From the NCBI GenBank assembly GCA_011051615.1, contig DRKU01000111.1:1-35682 (forward strand): 35,682 bases of DNA, in the 5' to 3' direction. This stretch comes from Gammaproteobacteria bacterium (GTDB lineage: Bacteria > Pseudomonadota > Gammaproteobacteria > CAMYNG01). The notes under the pieces are model-generated. The model ran no database searches. It was not told the origin of the DNA and was given only the letters and a program-made list of their open reading frames with translations. This document shows positions 1-8,501 of this stretch, in pieces; the first letter of the stretch is position 1; each line of letters opens with the position of its first letter. The translations under genes were made by a program, and so were the position numbers.

Positions 1-561
1 AAGAATATCAGCCTGTGGTGAAGCCGGCTTGATCTCCATCAATTTATGGTCACGCTGACTCAGCAGATCAAGGATCGTACCGGCGTAGAACTGTGCTGCC
101 AGAGAAAGCCAGCGCTGCAACAGGGGTATTTTCTCCCCCACCTGTTGCCAGTGCAGGAGCCCGCCCAGCGCCTGGGCCGCCACCCATGGCCCGTCGGTGA
201 CCCAGCGGTTGACGGTAAACCAGCACAGAGGCTGGCCTTGCTGGTCCATGGACAGGGCTGCCACATGGGTCCAGCGGCGTACCGTCCCGTCACCACAGGC
301 AGCAAAAAAATGAAAATGCCCGTGTTCTTCAGGGGATTTTGCCGGTGAGTCGTGGCAATGATAGAAACAGCGCCAGCGATCCCCCATCAATAACAGGCTC
401 TCCTGCGGATAGCGCCGTCCGGCCTCGAGACGCGCCACGTCCCTGAGCAGTAACAGCACCGGGTTGGTCTGCTCCTGCGCCAGCGCTTCGATGCAGTGCA
501 ACAGGCCGAGGGCCGCTTCGCTCACTTCGGGCAGCGCGGGTGACGGTGATTCCTGATCCAT
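1..561 (-). CDS. Hypothetical protein, 3' end outside window (possibly DUF6969-like)
   Basis: Open frame on minus strand from ATG at 561 to window edge: MDQESPSPALPEVSEAALGLLHCIEALAQEQTNPVLLLLRDVARLEAGRRYPQESLLLMGDRWRCFYHCHDSPAKSPEEHGHFHFFAACGDG...; absent from the ORF track because truncated; 7 bp downstream of the preceding minus-strand gene. Family name is a weak recollection. Confidence 0.75.
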   Translation of the reverse strand, partial: MDQESPSPALPEVSEAALGLLHCIEALAQEQTNPVLLLLRDVARLEAGRRYPQESLLLMGDRWRCFYHCHDSPAKSPEEHGHFHFFAACGDGTVRRWTHVAALSMDQQGQPLCWFTVNRWVTDGPWVAAQALGGLLHWQQVGEKIPLLQRWLSLAAQFYAGTILDLLSQRDHKLMEIKPASPQADIL

Positions 562-568
562 GCGCACC

Positions 569-838
569 TCACAGGCTGCAGGGTGAGACCCCACCCAGGG
601 AACAGGGGTTTTCCTCCAGCGAACAGGGTGACTCGCCCGGCACATCGCCCAGCGAACAGGGACTCTCACCCAGGGAACAGGGTGAATCTTCCAGTGAGCA
701 GGGACTGGCATAGACATCTTCCGCCTGTGCCGCGGGCGTTTCCACCTCGGGCAGGCGGTGGCGCGTGTGATCGATGGCGATGCCGATGGCGGCAATACTC
801 AGTGCCGAGCCCATGATGAAACGATTGCTGATCTTCAT
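569..838 (-). CDS. Small membrane-anchored/secreted peptide with six [S/N]PCSL repeats
   Basis: Start ATG at 838 overlaps the stop codon of the upstream YeeE/YedE gene (ATGA). MKISNRFIMGSALSIAAIGIAIDH...AEDVYASPCSLEDSPCSLGESPCSLGDVPGESPCSLEENPCSLGGVSPCSL; N-terminal hydrophobic segment then Cys repeats. Confidence 0.8.
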   Translation of the reverse strand: MKISNRFIMGSALSIAAIGIAIDHTRHRLPEVETPAAQAEDVYASPCSLEDSPCSLGESPCSLGDVPGESPCSLEENPCSLGGVSPCSL

Positions 839-2037
839 GCCTGTTTTCCCCGCGGTCGATCGACACCCAGCCAGGCACGCATACGCAGCCCGAACAGGCT
901 GCCGGTGAAACCGGCCAGCAGCCACAGCCAGCCATGCAGGCTACCGGAAACGATCCCCGCCATCATGCCGCCGATGTTGCACCCGAAGGCAAGGCGCGCG
1001 CCGTAGCCCATCAGGAAGCCTCCCGTGATGGCCAGCATGATCCGCTTGCGATCGATGTGCCGATCCGGCGCGTACTTGCCGGCCAGTGCTGCGGCCAGCA
1101 TGGCACCGAGAATGATGCCGAAGTCCATCAGCGAAGTCTCATCGGCCAGCACGCTGCTCGCCAGCGCACGCGCCGCATAGCCTCCGCTCCAGTAATCCCA
1201 GTTACTGACATCCCCGCCCAGGGCGGTAAAGATCTTCGCACCCCACAGGCCGAAGGCAAAGGTAATGGTCCAGGGGTGACCGGACAACAGCAGTGTCACG
1301 AGATTGAGCACTGCGATACCTACCACCGCCCACCACAGTGGCCAGTTGCCAAAGATCAGGCGATCGAGCACCGGACGATTATCCTCTTTCTCCTGCAGGG
1401 TGGCGACACGGCCGCGTCGTTTGCGCTCATAGTGACGCACGATGGCGTAGAGCAAGGCAAAGACCACCATCTGCAGGAGCAGCGCTGGTAACCAGCCAAG
1501 CTTTGCGATCAGGGTCGGTTTGCCGATGTTGGGCAGGGCCCACCACCAGCCCACGTGTGCAGTGGCAACGAAACTGCCGAGGATGAAAAATATCAGCACG
1601 ATGAGCATACCGACATTACCGCCGCCGACGGTAAACAGCGTACCGGAACCACATCCCCCGGCAAGCTGCATGCCGATACCGAACATGAAGGCCCCCACCA
1701 GCACCGCCACGCCAAAGATCCCCGTGGCACCATTCACTGAAAGGCCTGGAAAGACATCGCCCAGCAGGGGGAAGAACAGCAGGGAAGTGAGTGCCAGCAG
1801 GAGGATCTGCGCACGCACCACGCGGCCTTCGCCGGTCAGGTAGAGGCGACGCCAGCCGCCGGTAAAACCAAAGGCCGCGTGTAACAGCGTGACGCCGAGA
1901 CCGACGCCGGTAAGGAACAACAGAGTACGACGCGTATCGACATCGTGTTGCACCAGCAGGCTGAGGGCCATGACAAGTAGTACCGCAATCAGCGCGGCAT
2001 GGCTGTCGGCGCTTCGCTTCAGGCTCGCAGTGGTCAT
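835..2037 (-). CDS. YeeE/YedE family (thiosulfate/sulfur) transporter, TsuA-like
   Basis: 400 aa polytopic membrane protein; two half-repeats with GxxxQLAGGCGSGTLFTVGGGNVGMLIVL and GYGARLAFGCNIGGMMAGIVSGSLHGW, the Cys-containing YeeE/YedE signatures. Confidence 0.93.
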   Translation of the reverse strand: MTTASLKRSADSHAALIAVLLVMALSLLVQHDVDTRRTLLFLTGVGLGVTLLHAAFGFTGGWRRLYLTGEGRVVRAQILLLALTSLLFFPLLGDVFPGLSVNGATGIFGVAVLVGAFMFGIGMQLAGGCGSGTLFTVGGGNVGMLIVLIFFILGSFVATAHVGWWWALPNIGKPTLIAKLGWLPALLLQMVVFALLYAIVRHYERKRRGRVATLQEKEDNRPVLDRLIFGNWPLWWAVVGIAVLNLVTLLLSGHPWTITFAFGLWGAKIFTALGGDVSNWDYWSGGYAARALASSVLADETSLMDFGIILGAMLAAALAGKYAPDRHIDRKRIMLAITGGFLMGYGARLAFGCNIGGMMAGIVSGSLHGWLWLLAGFTGSLFGLRMRAWLGVDRPRGKQA

Positions 2038-2262
2038 GACCAGTATCCCCCTTGCAGTATGTTACTGCACGACTTGCGCCGCCGGCAACGCAGCATTCCC
2101 GTCATGGCTGAACGTCGGTTCGACGTTACAGGTATCCGCCGCCGAGTTCTACCGCTCATCCCGAGCTTACCCGGCATCGTGCAGAAACCTCTTTCTGAAT
2201 TCAGAACTGTGCGCTACCGGGCCACAAACGACGGCAGTAATATGGGAGCACAACGCCATGTT

Positions 2263-2796
2263 TCAATACCTGTCATAGATCAACTCCGCTGATTCGCGCC
2301 GCGCCTCGGGACTGAGCAGGTGTTCCTGCGCACGTTTCTCATCGAGCAGGTGGATCACCGTCCAGCCTGCCAGCACCAGGTGATCGGCGATCAGGCGACG
2401 GTGGCAGAATTGCGGATCACGTTCCGCGCACAGGATGACACTGGGCGAGGCCGCGGCGAGATTCTGCATCTGGCGCATGGCGGTCAGAAATTCCGGACTG
2501 TGCATGTGGTCGGCAAAACCACGCAGGCCGGGATCCGCCAGCGCCTCGTGTACCGTGTCTGGCCGCGCTTCGCGCCGTCCACCCAGGTGGCGGCCGGCCC
2601 AGTGGTAGTGGATACCGATGTCCCCGAGGCTCTGGCGCAGGACGTCCATGGTGAAATGCGGGAAACGACCCGAAGCAGGTTGGGCACGGATGTCCAGCAC
2701 CGTCTCGATACCGTGGGCCAGCAGCAGCGCCAGAAAGGGCTTCAGTTCCCGATCACCGTGGCCCAGTGTATGGATGCACCTGTCTTCGATTTCCAT
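2263..2796 (-). CDS. DUF488 family protein
   Basis: TLGHGDRELKPFLALLLAHGIETVLDIRAQPASGRFPHF ... ILCAERDPQFCHRRLIADHL typical of DUF488. Confidence 0.93.
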   Translation of the reverse strand: MEIEDRCIHTLGHGDRELKPFLALLLAHGIETVLDIRAQPASGRFPHFTMDVLRQSLGDIGIHYHWAGRHLGGRREARPDTVHEALADPGLRGFADHMHSPEFLTAMRQMQNLAAASPSVILCAERDPQFCHRRLIADHLVLAGWTVIHLLDEKRAQEHLLSPEARRESAELIYDRY

Positions 2797-2815
2797 ACCG
2801 TTTTATACTGCGCCC

Positions 2816-3406
2816 ATGCTTCGCTGCCAACCACCTGGCGCCCCGCGGCGCGATTTCCTCGGCGTGCTGCTTGCCGTAACGCTACTCGGCCTGCTGCCCA
2901 CAACCGTACCAGGCGCACCGGCCACGGCCGCAAAACGCCTTGAATACCAGGATGCCCGCCTGCGGCTGCGTTTCATGCCGCGCAGCCCGCAACAGATCCG
3001 TGCCTTCTACGAAGCCCGTGGTTTCCCGCCCGCGGCCCTGGCCGAGCTGGCGGCAACCTGCTTCATCACGGTCGGCATACGCAATCGCAGTCGGCAAGTC
3101 CTGTGGCACGACCTGAAGGACTGGCGCTTTACCCGCAAGGGCAAACCCCTGGCGCGCCTGCTGCGCAGCCACTGGCAGCGACGCTGGGAGGAACTCGGCA
3201 TCCGCGCCGGCCTGCGCGCCACCTTCCGCTGGACCCTGCTGCCGGAGACGCTGGACTTCCAGCCCGATGAAGGTGAAGGTGGCAACATCATCCTGCCCCG
3301 GGGGGACGGCCCCATTCGCATCGAAGCCGTATTTCACACCGGCCCACACGGCACGGGTGAGACCCTCCGTATCGAGACTGGAGACATTCCATGCGCCGTG
3401 GATTGA
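2816..3406 (+). CDS. Exported hypothetical protein
   Basis: ATG at 2816; signal-peptide-like N-terminus (RRDFLGVLLAVTLLGLLPTTVPGAPA); overlaps the tlpA-like gene by 16 bp. Confidence 0.75.
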   Translation: MLRCQPPGAPRRDFLGVLLAVTLLGLLPTTVPGAPATAAKRLEYQDARLRLRFMPRSPQQIRAFYEARGFPPAALAELAATCFITVGIRNRSRQVLWHDLKDWRFTRKGKPLARLLRSHWQRRWEELGIRAGLRATFRWTLLPETLDFQPDEGEGGNIILPRGDGPIRIEAVFHTGPHGTGETLRIETGDIPCAVD

Positions 3407-3954
3407 CGACACGTGGATTGACGAGGCTGGCCACACTGGTCCTCCTCGTTGGGGTGTTCCTGCTGCCCGACCCGGCCAGTGCCACGCCGCTGCCGAAGGG
3501 CATCATGGCTGTCACGCCGCCTCGCCTTGCCCCACTGTTCGAACTGGCCGACATGGACGGCCGGCGCTACCGTTTCAGACGCCATGGCAGCTGGCGCTTC
3601 GTGCATTTCTGGGCCAGCTGGTGTGCCCCCTGCCGCCGCGAGATGCCCGCACTGGCGCGTGCCGTCCCCCGCCTGGCGGCCATGTCCATGGAGGTGGTGG
3701 TGATCAATACCGGCGAGACCGAGGATACGGTATTCGAGTTTCTCGCCGCGGTGGCGCCGGACCAGCCTTCGCTGCTGGATAGTGACGGCAGCGTCACCGA
3801 GGCCTGGCGCCCCCGGGGCCTGCCCGCCACCTACCTGGTCGATCCCGATGGCCACATCCGCTATCTCGCCCTGGGCGGACGCCCCTGGGATGAGGCCGCC
3901 TACCTGGATTTCCTGCGCACGCTCACATCGGCGCCGGCACGGGCACGGGAATAA
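3391..3954 (+). CDS. TlpA-like thioredoxin-fold protein
   Basis: Signal peptide plus FVHFWASWCAPCRREMPAL and GLPATYLVDPDGHIRY. Confidence 0.95.
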   Translation: MRRGLTTRGLTRLATLVLLVGVFLLPDPASATPLPKGIMAVTPPRLAPLFELADMDGRRYRFRRHGSWRFVHFWASWCAPCRREMPALARAVPRLAAMSMEVVVINTGETEDTVFEFLAAVAPDQPSLLDSDGSVTEAWRPRGLPATYLVDPDGHIRYLALGGRPWDEAAYLDFLRTLTSAPARARE

Positions 3955-4702
3955 GCGTCTCCGTCCCCAGCGGCACGAAACGATGCGGATAGACGATGCG
4001 AAACTCACGCTCCCGTACGCCGTGTTGCCAGTCGAAGCTGTGTAACTGCACCGTCGCCGAATTCTCACCCAGCGCCACGCGTGGTCGCAGGTCGAGTTGT
4101 TTCAACATGGGGCGTTGCGCGGGGGCCAGCGCATGACCGTACTCCTGTTCGAAGGCAGTTTTCTGCGCCTCGGCATACAGGGCCAGCTCGCCACCACTCT
4201 GGCGATCCACCGGGCGGAACAGGTTGGTGAGATGGAACCACAACAGAAAGAACTGCAGAACCCCTTCGGCACTGCGTTCGAAGTCAATGTGATGCAGGGC
4301 GCAGGCGTCGTCACTGAATACCATGTCGAACTGTTGCGCATTGCGGATGAAGGCCGGTACGAAGCGCTTCCTGACGTACACCCGCGCCTCGGGGGCCGCC
4401 CCGGGTGTGGGCCGATGCAGGAGAAACTCGATGATGTAATCGTGGTGCAGGGAAACGTGATCGAATACCGCCAGCAACTTCATGGGATCGAAGTGATAAA
4501 CCTGGCGCAGTTGCGACACGCCGGTCGCCATTTTGTCCCCGTTTGCGGGCAGAGGGCGCGGGGCTTCCATGCGTGGCCGACCACGCAGCTGCGCCTCCAG
4601 TGGAGTCAGGCGGTTGTACAGCACATTACAGGATGACTCATCACAGATGGCGTAGCGGCAGGATACGGCCTCGGCAGCCGTAGCATCGAAATCCATTTCC
4701 AC
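3923..4702 (-). CDS. Conserved hypothetical protein
   Basis: 259 aa ORF with protein-like composition; 3' end overlaps the convergent tlpA-like gene. Confidence 0.7.
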   Translation of the reverse strand: MEMDFDATAAEAVSCRYAICDESSCNVLYNRLTPLEAQLRGRPRMEAPRPLPANGDKMATGVSQLRQVYHFDPMKLLAVFDHVSLHHDYIIEFLLHRPTPGAAPEARVYVRKRFVPAFIRNAQQFDMVFSDDACALHHIDFERSAEGVLQFFLLWFHLTNLFRPVDRQSGGELALYAEAQKTAFEQEYGHALAPAQRPMLKQLDLRPRVALGENSATVQLHSFDWQHGVREREFRIVYPHRFVPLGTETLIPVPVPAPM

Positions 4703-4745
4703 AACAGGCTTCTCCTGAAAAATTTCCGTTTCCGGTCGGGCGCAT

Positions 4746-4991
4746 TTACAGCCATTCCAGCAGGTAGTAGATATACTGGCCCTCCGAGGACTTCGATGGC
4801 CCTACCACGCGCGCGGCATAACACTTGTCCTGCTGTGCGGCTTTCGCCAGAGCCGCTTCGGCCGAATCCATCACGCCCACGCAGCCACGTGCAAATCGCT
4901 TGCGGCTGCGGCGCGGCACATAGACCACCGCGAAACATTCCTCCGAGACTGCGGTCTGCGGATCCGGCGGCACCATTCCTCGCAGGGACAT
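4746..4991 (-). CDS. Small hypothetical protein
   Basis: 81 aa ORF MSLRGMVPPDPQTAVSEECFAVVYVPRRSRKRFARGCVGVMDSAEAALAKAAQ...; same strand as neighbour. Confidence 0.65.
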   Translation of the reverse strand: MSLRGMVPPDPQTAVSEECFAVVYVPRRSRKRFARGCVGVMDSAEAALAKAAQQDKCYAARVVGPSKSSEGQYIYYLLEWL

Positions 4992-5141
4992 AATCCTGCC
5001 TCATTGACCTCACAGTGGGTGAGTGTAACAAAAATTCCGGCGGCGCCAAGCATGGCGGGAGGAAGGCATTTCCGCACGGATTGTCTGCTCATTGCCACAC
5101 CCGTGGATCGCGCCGCGGTTTCAGCCCGGCGTCGCACGGGC

Positions 5142-5147
5142 TATAAT
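5142..5147 (+). promoter_or_regulatory. Probable -10 element (TATAAT) for the 5197 gene
   Basis: Exact TATAAT about 50 bp upstream of the ATG; -35 is poor (TTTCAG at 17-bp spacing). Confidence 0.4.
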
Positions 5148-5196
5148 AGTGCACCTTAAACCGGCCCGCCGGCCATGAGCACGTCGAGATCACGCC

Positions 5197-5436
5197 ATGC
5201 CCTATTACGTCTATCGCATCACCCCCGTCACCGGCTCCATGGTCAGAAACCTTGAGAAGCTGAACCAGTTCGACAGCTTCAGGGAAGCCAAGACCTTCGC
5301 CCGCGAACAACGCAGCCAGTTGGAGGAAGGTTCGACGGTCACCATCAAGGTCATGTTCGCCGGCAGTGAGCTGGAGGCCGAAGAACGCCTGCTGGAAAAA
5401 CGCGAAAAACCCATCGTCATGGAATGGGAAAAATAA
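5197..5436 (+). CDS. Small conserved hypothetical protein
   Basis: 79 aa MPYYVYRITPVTGSMVRNLEKLNQFDSFREAKTFAREQRSQL...; TATAAT upstream. Confidence 0.85.
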   Translation: MPYYVYRITPVTGSMVRNLEKLNQFDSFREAKTFAREQRSQLEEGSTVTIKVMFAGSELEAEERLLEKREKPIVMEWEK

Positions 5437-5461
5437 ACCACACCTTCGCCTGCCCGATCCC

Positions 5462-6430
5462 TCACAATTCCAGATAGAACGGCGACAGGATCTCCGGTTC
5501 CGTACTCTCACCCTCTGCCGCCGGCAATCCCATCTTCGCCTGCACGCGTGCCGCAGTCAGCCGATCCCTGTCCACCACGTCGGGATAGAGTCGGAACTGC
5601 TCAGCGATACGTCCCGCCTGGCGGCAGGCCAGTTGTTCCAGCGCCGCCCGTTCACGCCGAGTCAGGGTATCGAGCAACAACAACCATGGTGCCTGCCAGG
5701 CATGAAAGGCACGCACCAGGTGCTCGGTCAGGGCATCTTCCCAGTGGGCGCGCAACAACAGCGGTGGAAACCAGTGACGCGCCAGGCAGGCCGTCTCGTC
5801 CCCGGCCTCAGGATGCACGAACACCCCGCCGCCCTGTTCATCGCGTTCCAGCCAGCGTGCCCGTCGCCCCGCGCCGTCTTCGGCATTGATGCGTGACGCG
5901 AGTGCATCGGCATGAGCGGTATCGTGCAGGGCCGCCTGCCATGCTGCCTCCAGATCACCGGCGCGAAACTCGGCGCGGCAACAGCGACCGGGATTCCAGC
6001 GCACATGACCGACCTCGTCCCCCACCGGGGCCTCGGTGGCACTGTCCACCAGGGCCAGCGGCAGACCGGCCGAGTCCAGCAGCCACAGTTCAAAACGATC
6101 TTCAAGTGGAAAGGGCAGGGCCGACAGGTTCGCCTTGATGGCCGCCAGCAGGGCATCACCCTTGTCCTGAATCAGACTGTAATCCTGCGTGGAACGTACC
6201 GGTGCGCGTTGCAGCCCCTCGCTGGCGGACCAGGTACCGTACTTGATATCAGGCACTTCGATCGCCTTGCCCTCTTCACCACCGGCACCCAGCAATTCCT
6301 CGTCCCACACATAGAGGATCCAGTTGACGCCGTCGGTGGAAACCGCGTCGGCAAGCGGGATCTTGACGACGCTCATGAGGCCGTGAAAGGGATTGAGCAT
6401 GCGCTGGCTGTAACAGCAGACTTCCGCCAC
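5462..6430 (-). CDS. Hypothetical protein, paralogous to the product of 14701-15573
   Basis: 322 aa ORF; shares DRFELWLLDSAGLPLALVDS and a HAWQAPWLLLLDTLTRRERAALEQLA...YPDVVDRDRLTAARVQAKM tail with the second copy. Confidence 0.85.
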   Translation of the reverse strand: MAEVCCYSQRMLNPFHGLMSVVKIPLADAVSTDGVNWILYVWDEELLGAGGEEGKAIEVPDIKYGTWSASEGLQRAPVRSTQDYSLIQDKGDALLAAIKANLSALPFPLEDRFELWLLDSAGLPLALVDSATEAPVGDEVGHVRWNPGRCCRAEFRAGDLEAAWQAALHDTAHADALASRINAEDGAGRRARWLERDEQGGGVFVHPEAGDETACLARHWFPPLLLRAHWEDALTEHLVRAFHAWQAPWLLLLDTLTRRERAALEQLACRQAGRIAEQFRLYPDVVDRDRLTAARVQAKMGLPAAEGESTEPEILSPFYLEL

Positions 6431-7219
6431 AAGGACTACCTGTATTGCATTGCGAGGAACTCCCCGGCGAACGCGACGACCGCCGGGCCTTCCATATGAA
6501 TATAGGACAAGGACACCACGGCGTCCTGCCTGTTCAGTGGCGCAGGTCGCAATTTACACCACTCGGGGATGCGGCCATGCGCAACGACAGGGTAGATGGC
6601 AAGAGGGAAAAACGGGAAAGAAACCGGAAAAGAAAGGCCGGGATAGCCACCGCAACATACGGCGACTATCCCTGGCACGGTACGTACTGACGGGAAGCAA
6701 TGCTATGGAAGCGCTCCCCGCCGACGACCGCAATTGCGACGGTATTGACCCCGCGCTTTCTCCACGCGAATACTCGCATGGGATTGCGCGTGAGACTTTT
6801 CTAACCCCCGTACCCCACCTGCCGGCGGAGGACAAACCAGACGGGTGACTGCCGGGCGGGGCGCACACGAGGTGCGATACAAACAACGGAACCCACCAGC
6901 CACCGAAGTGAACGGTGGTCTGCCCGTTCCGCTGGTTCCACCCCCTGCCCACTCTCACTCCGGATTTTAAAAGTCTCTTCCCTGAGACTCGGACAGGTCA
7001 GCAAGGAGAATGCGAAGCCTGTGCCAACTGCAAAAGCGGTCGCCGGGACACATTTTCAGTAGCTTAGCGCTCCTTCTCCCCCCCGGTGGTGGCAATTTGC
7101 CTCGCTGCGGTTGCAAACTTCAACGGCCGAAGGTCCCGGACAGTGTAATTCGCACCCCGACCAGGCCCGGCCGGGCGCAGGACTGTCCGTTGTACACACC
7201 ACGTGGGCAAGACTGTCGC

Positions 7220-8026
7220 TCACAGGGTGGCACCGGCCACCGGCAGGGACACCACCCGGGCCGACGGCACATCCGCCGCTGGCAGGGCAAACATGCGCGC
7301 AGCCAGCTGCTGGTAGTCGCGCGTGGCCACCGAGTTACGGTCGTAGTCGATCACCGGCAGGCCGCGGCTGGTGGCTTCACGCACGCCCACTGTGTTGTGA
7401 ACCAGCACCGGCAGGATGTGGTCCGGCCAGGTCTCCCACAACTGGCGCAGAAAACGCCGTGCGATGCGAGTACGCTGATCCACCATGGTCGGCAGGATCG
7501 ACCAGTTGAAACGACACTCATGACGGATCGCCAGGTCTTCCATCATGGTGGTGATGCGCTGCACACTCTCGAATCCGAACAGGCCCATCTCTACCGGAAT
7601 GAGGATCTCATCGGCAGCCAGCAGGGCATTGGTGGCCAACAACCCGGCATGTGCGGGACAATCGAGGACGATACCGCGGTACCGCGCTCGCAGGGGTTGC
7701 AGGTGCAGCGCCAGTTCCTTTTCACGCGGCCAGTCACTCAGCAGTTCCTCGGCCTGTTGCAGTGAGGAACTGGCGGGCACCATGTCGATGCCGGCGACCA
7801 CGTCGTGAATGATGATGTCATCCAGCTCACAACGTCGTGAAAAGACCTCGTAGAGACCCGCAGTTTCTTCCACGCTGAGATTGAGTCCCAGGGTGGCGTG
7901 TCCCTGTGGGTCAAGATCCACCAGCAGGATCTTCTCACCGCGCCAGCCGGCACAGGCAGCAATATTGATGGCCGTGGTGGTCTTGCCACAACCGCCCTTG
8001 GTATTCACCACTGCAATCGTTTTCAT
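7220..8026 (-). CDS. ParA/MinD-family ATPase
   Basis: MKTIAVVNTKGGCGKTTTAINIAACAGWRGEKILLVDLDPQGHATLGL (deviant Walker A, DxDPQG); good SD (GAGGAGGG) upstream of ATG at 8026. Confidence 0.95.
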   Translation of the reverse strand: MKTIAVVNTKGGCGKTTTAINIAACAGWRGEKILLVDLDPQGHATLGLNLSVEETAGLYEVFSRRCELDDIIIHDVVAGIDMVPASSSLQQAEELLSDWPREKELALHLQPLRARYRGIVLDCPAHAGLLATNALLAADEILIPVEMGLFGFESVQRITTMMEDLAIRHECRFNWSILPTMVDQRTRIARRFLRQLWETWPDHILPVLVHNTVGVREATSRGLPVIDYDRNSVATRDYQQLAARMFALPAADVPSARVVSLPVAGATL

Positions 8027-8501
8027 CTTTCCCTCCTCTGGAACGGGTCCCGCAGCGGACCCTGATGATGACTGAAGAACCGTGAAACGCCAGGTACTAC
8101 GCGACGCGTAGACGTACGACACCCTTGCCATGGCGAACATCGCATCCCTGGCAGGGACATAAATTTGAAGGTGACGGGGCTATGATGCCGGTGAACATTC
8201 CGGCCCGAGATGTCTCTCGCGGTGGAGACGCCGCCTGGAGGGCAGCCTGTTGCAATACCGCCTGCGTTGGTCATTCGACCCTCGCGTGTGGCTTGATTAC
8301 CTATGAAGGTAGTCGGATTCTGAATGAAGTCAAGCGCATTGCAATAAATTGATCTTCATCGTCATGGCTGGACAGAAAAGCCTGCGCCGAAACCATGGTT
8401 ACCCACTACAAACCTCTCGGTGCATTGACAATGAAACGTATGGAGGATGAAAGCCAGTTATAGGGTCTGGCGTAAGGTATCGGCGTGCCTGGAGGACCTG
8501 C

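Noticed and set aside
3334-4068. 244-aa minus-strand ORF opposite the tlpA-like gene
   Set aside because: Antisense to a well-supported thioredoxin-fold gene.
6700-7100. Riboswitch or RNase P-like RNA in the gap before parA
   Set aside because: Scanned for c-di-GMP, glycine, cobalamin and RNase P hallmarks; no clear consensus match by eye.
8141-8501. Possible small ORFs or RNA between parA and the PilZ gene
   Set aside because: Only short frames without SD or recognisable motifs; no convincing RNA structure by eye.
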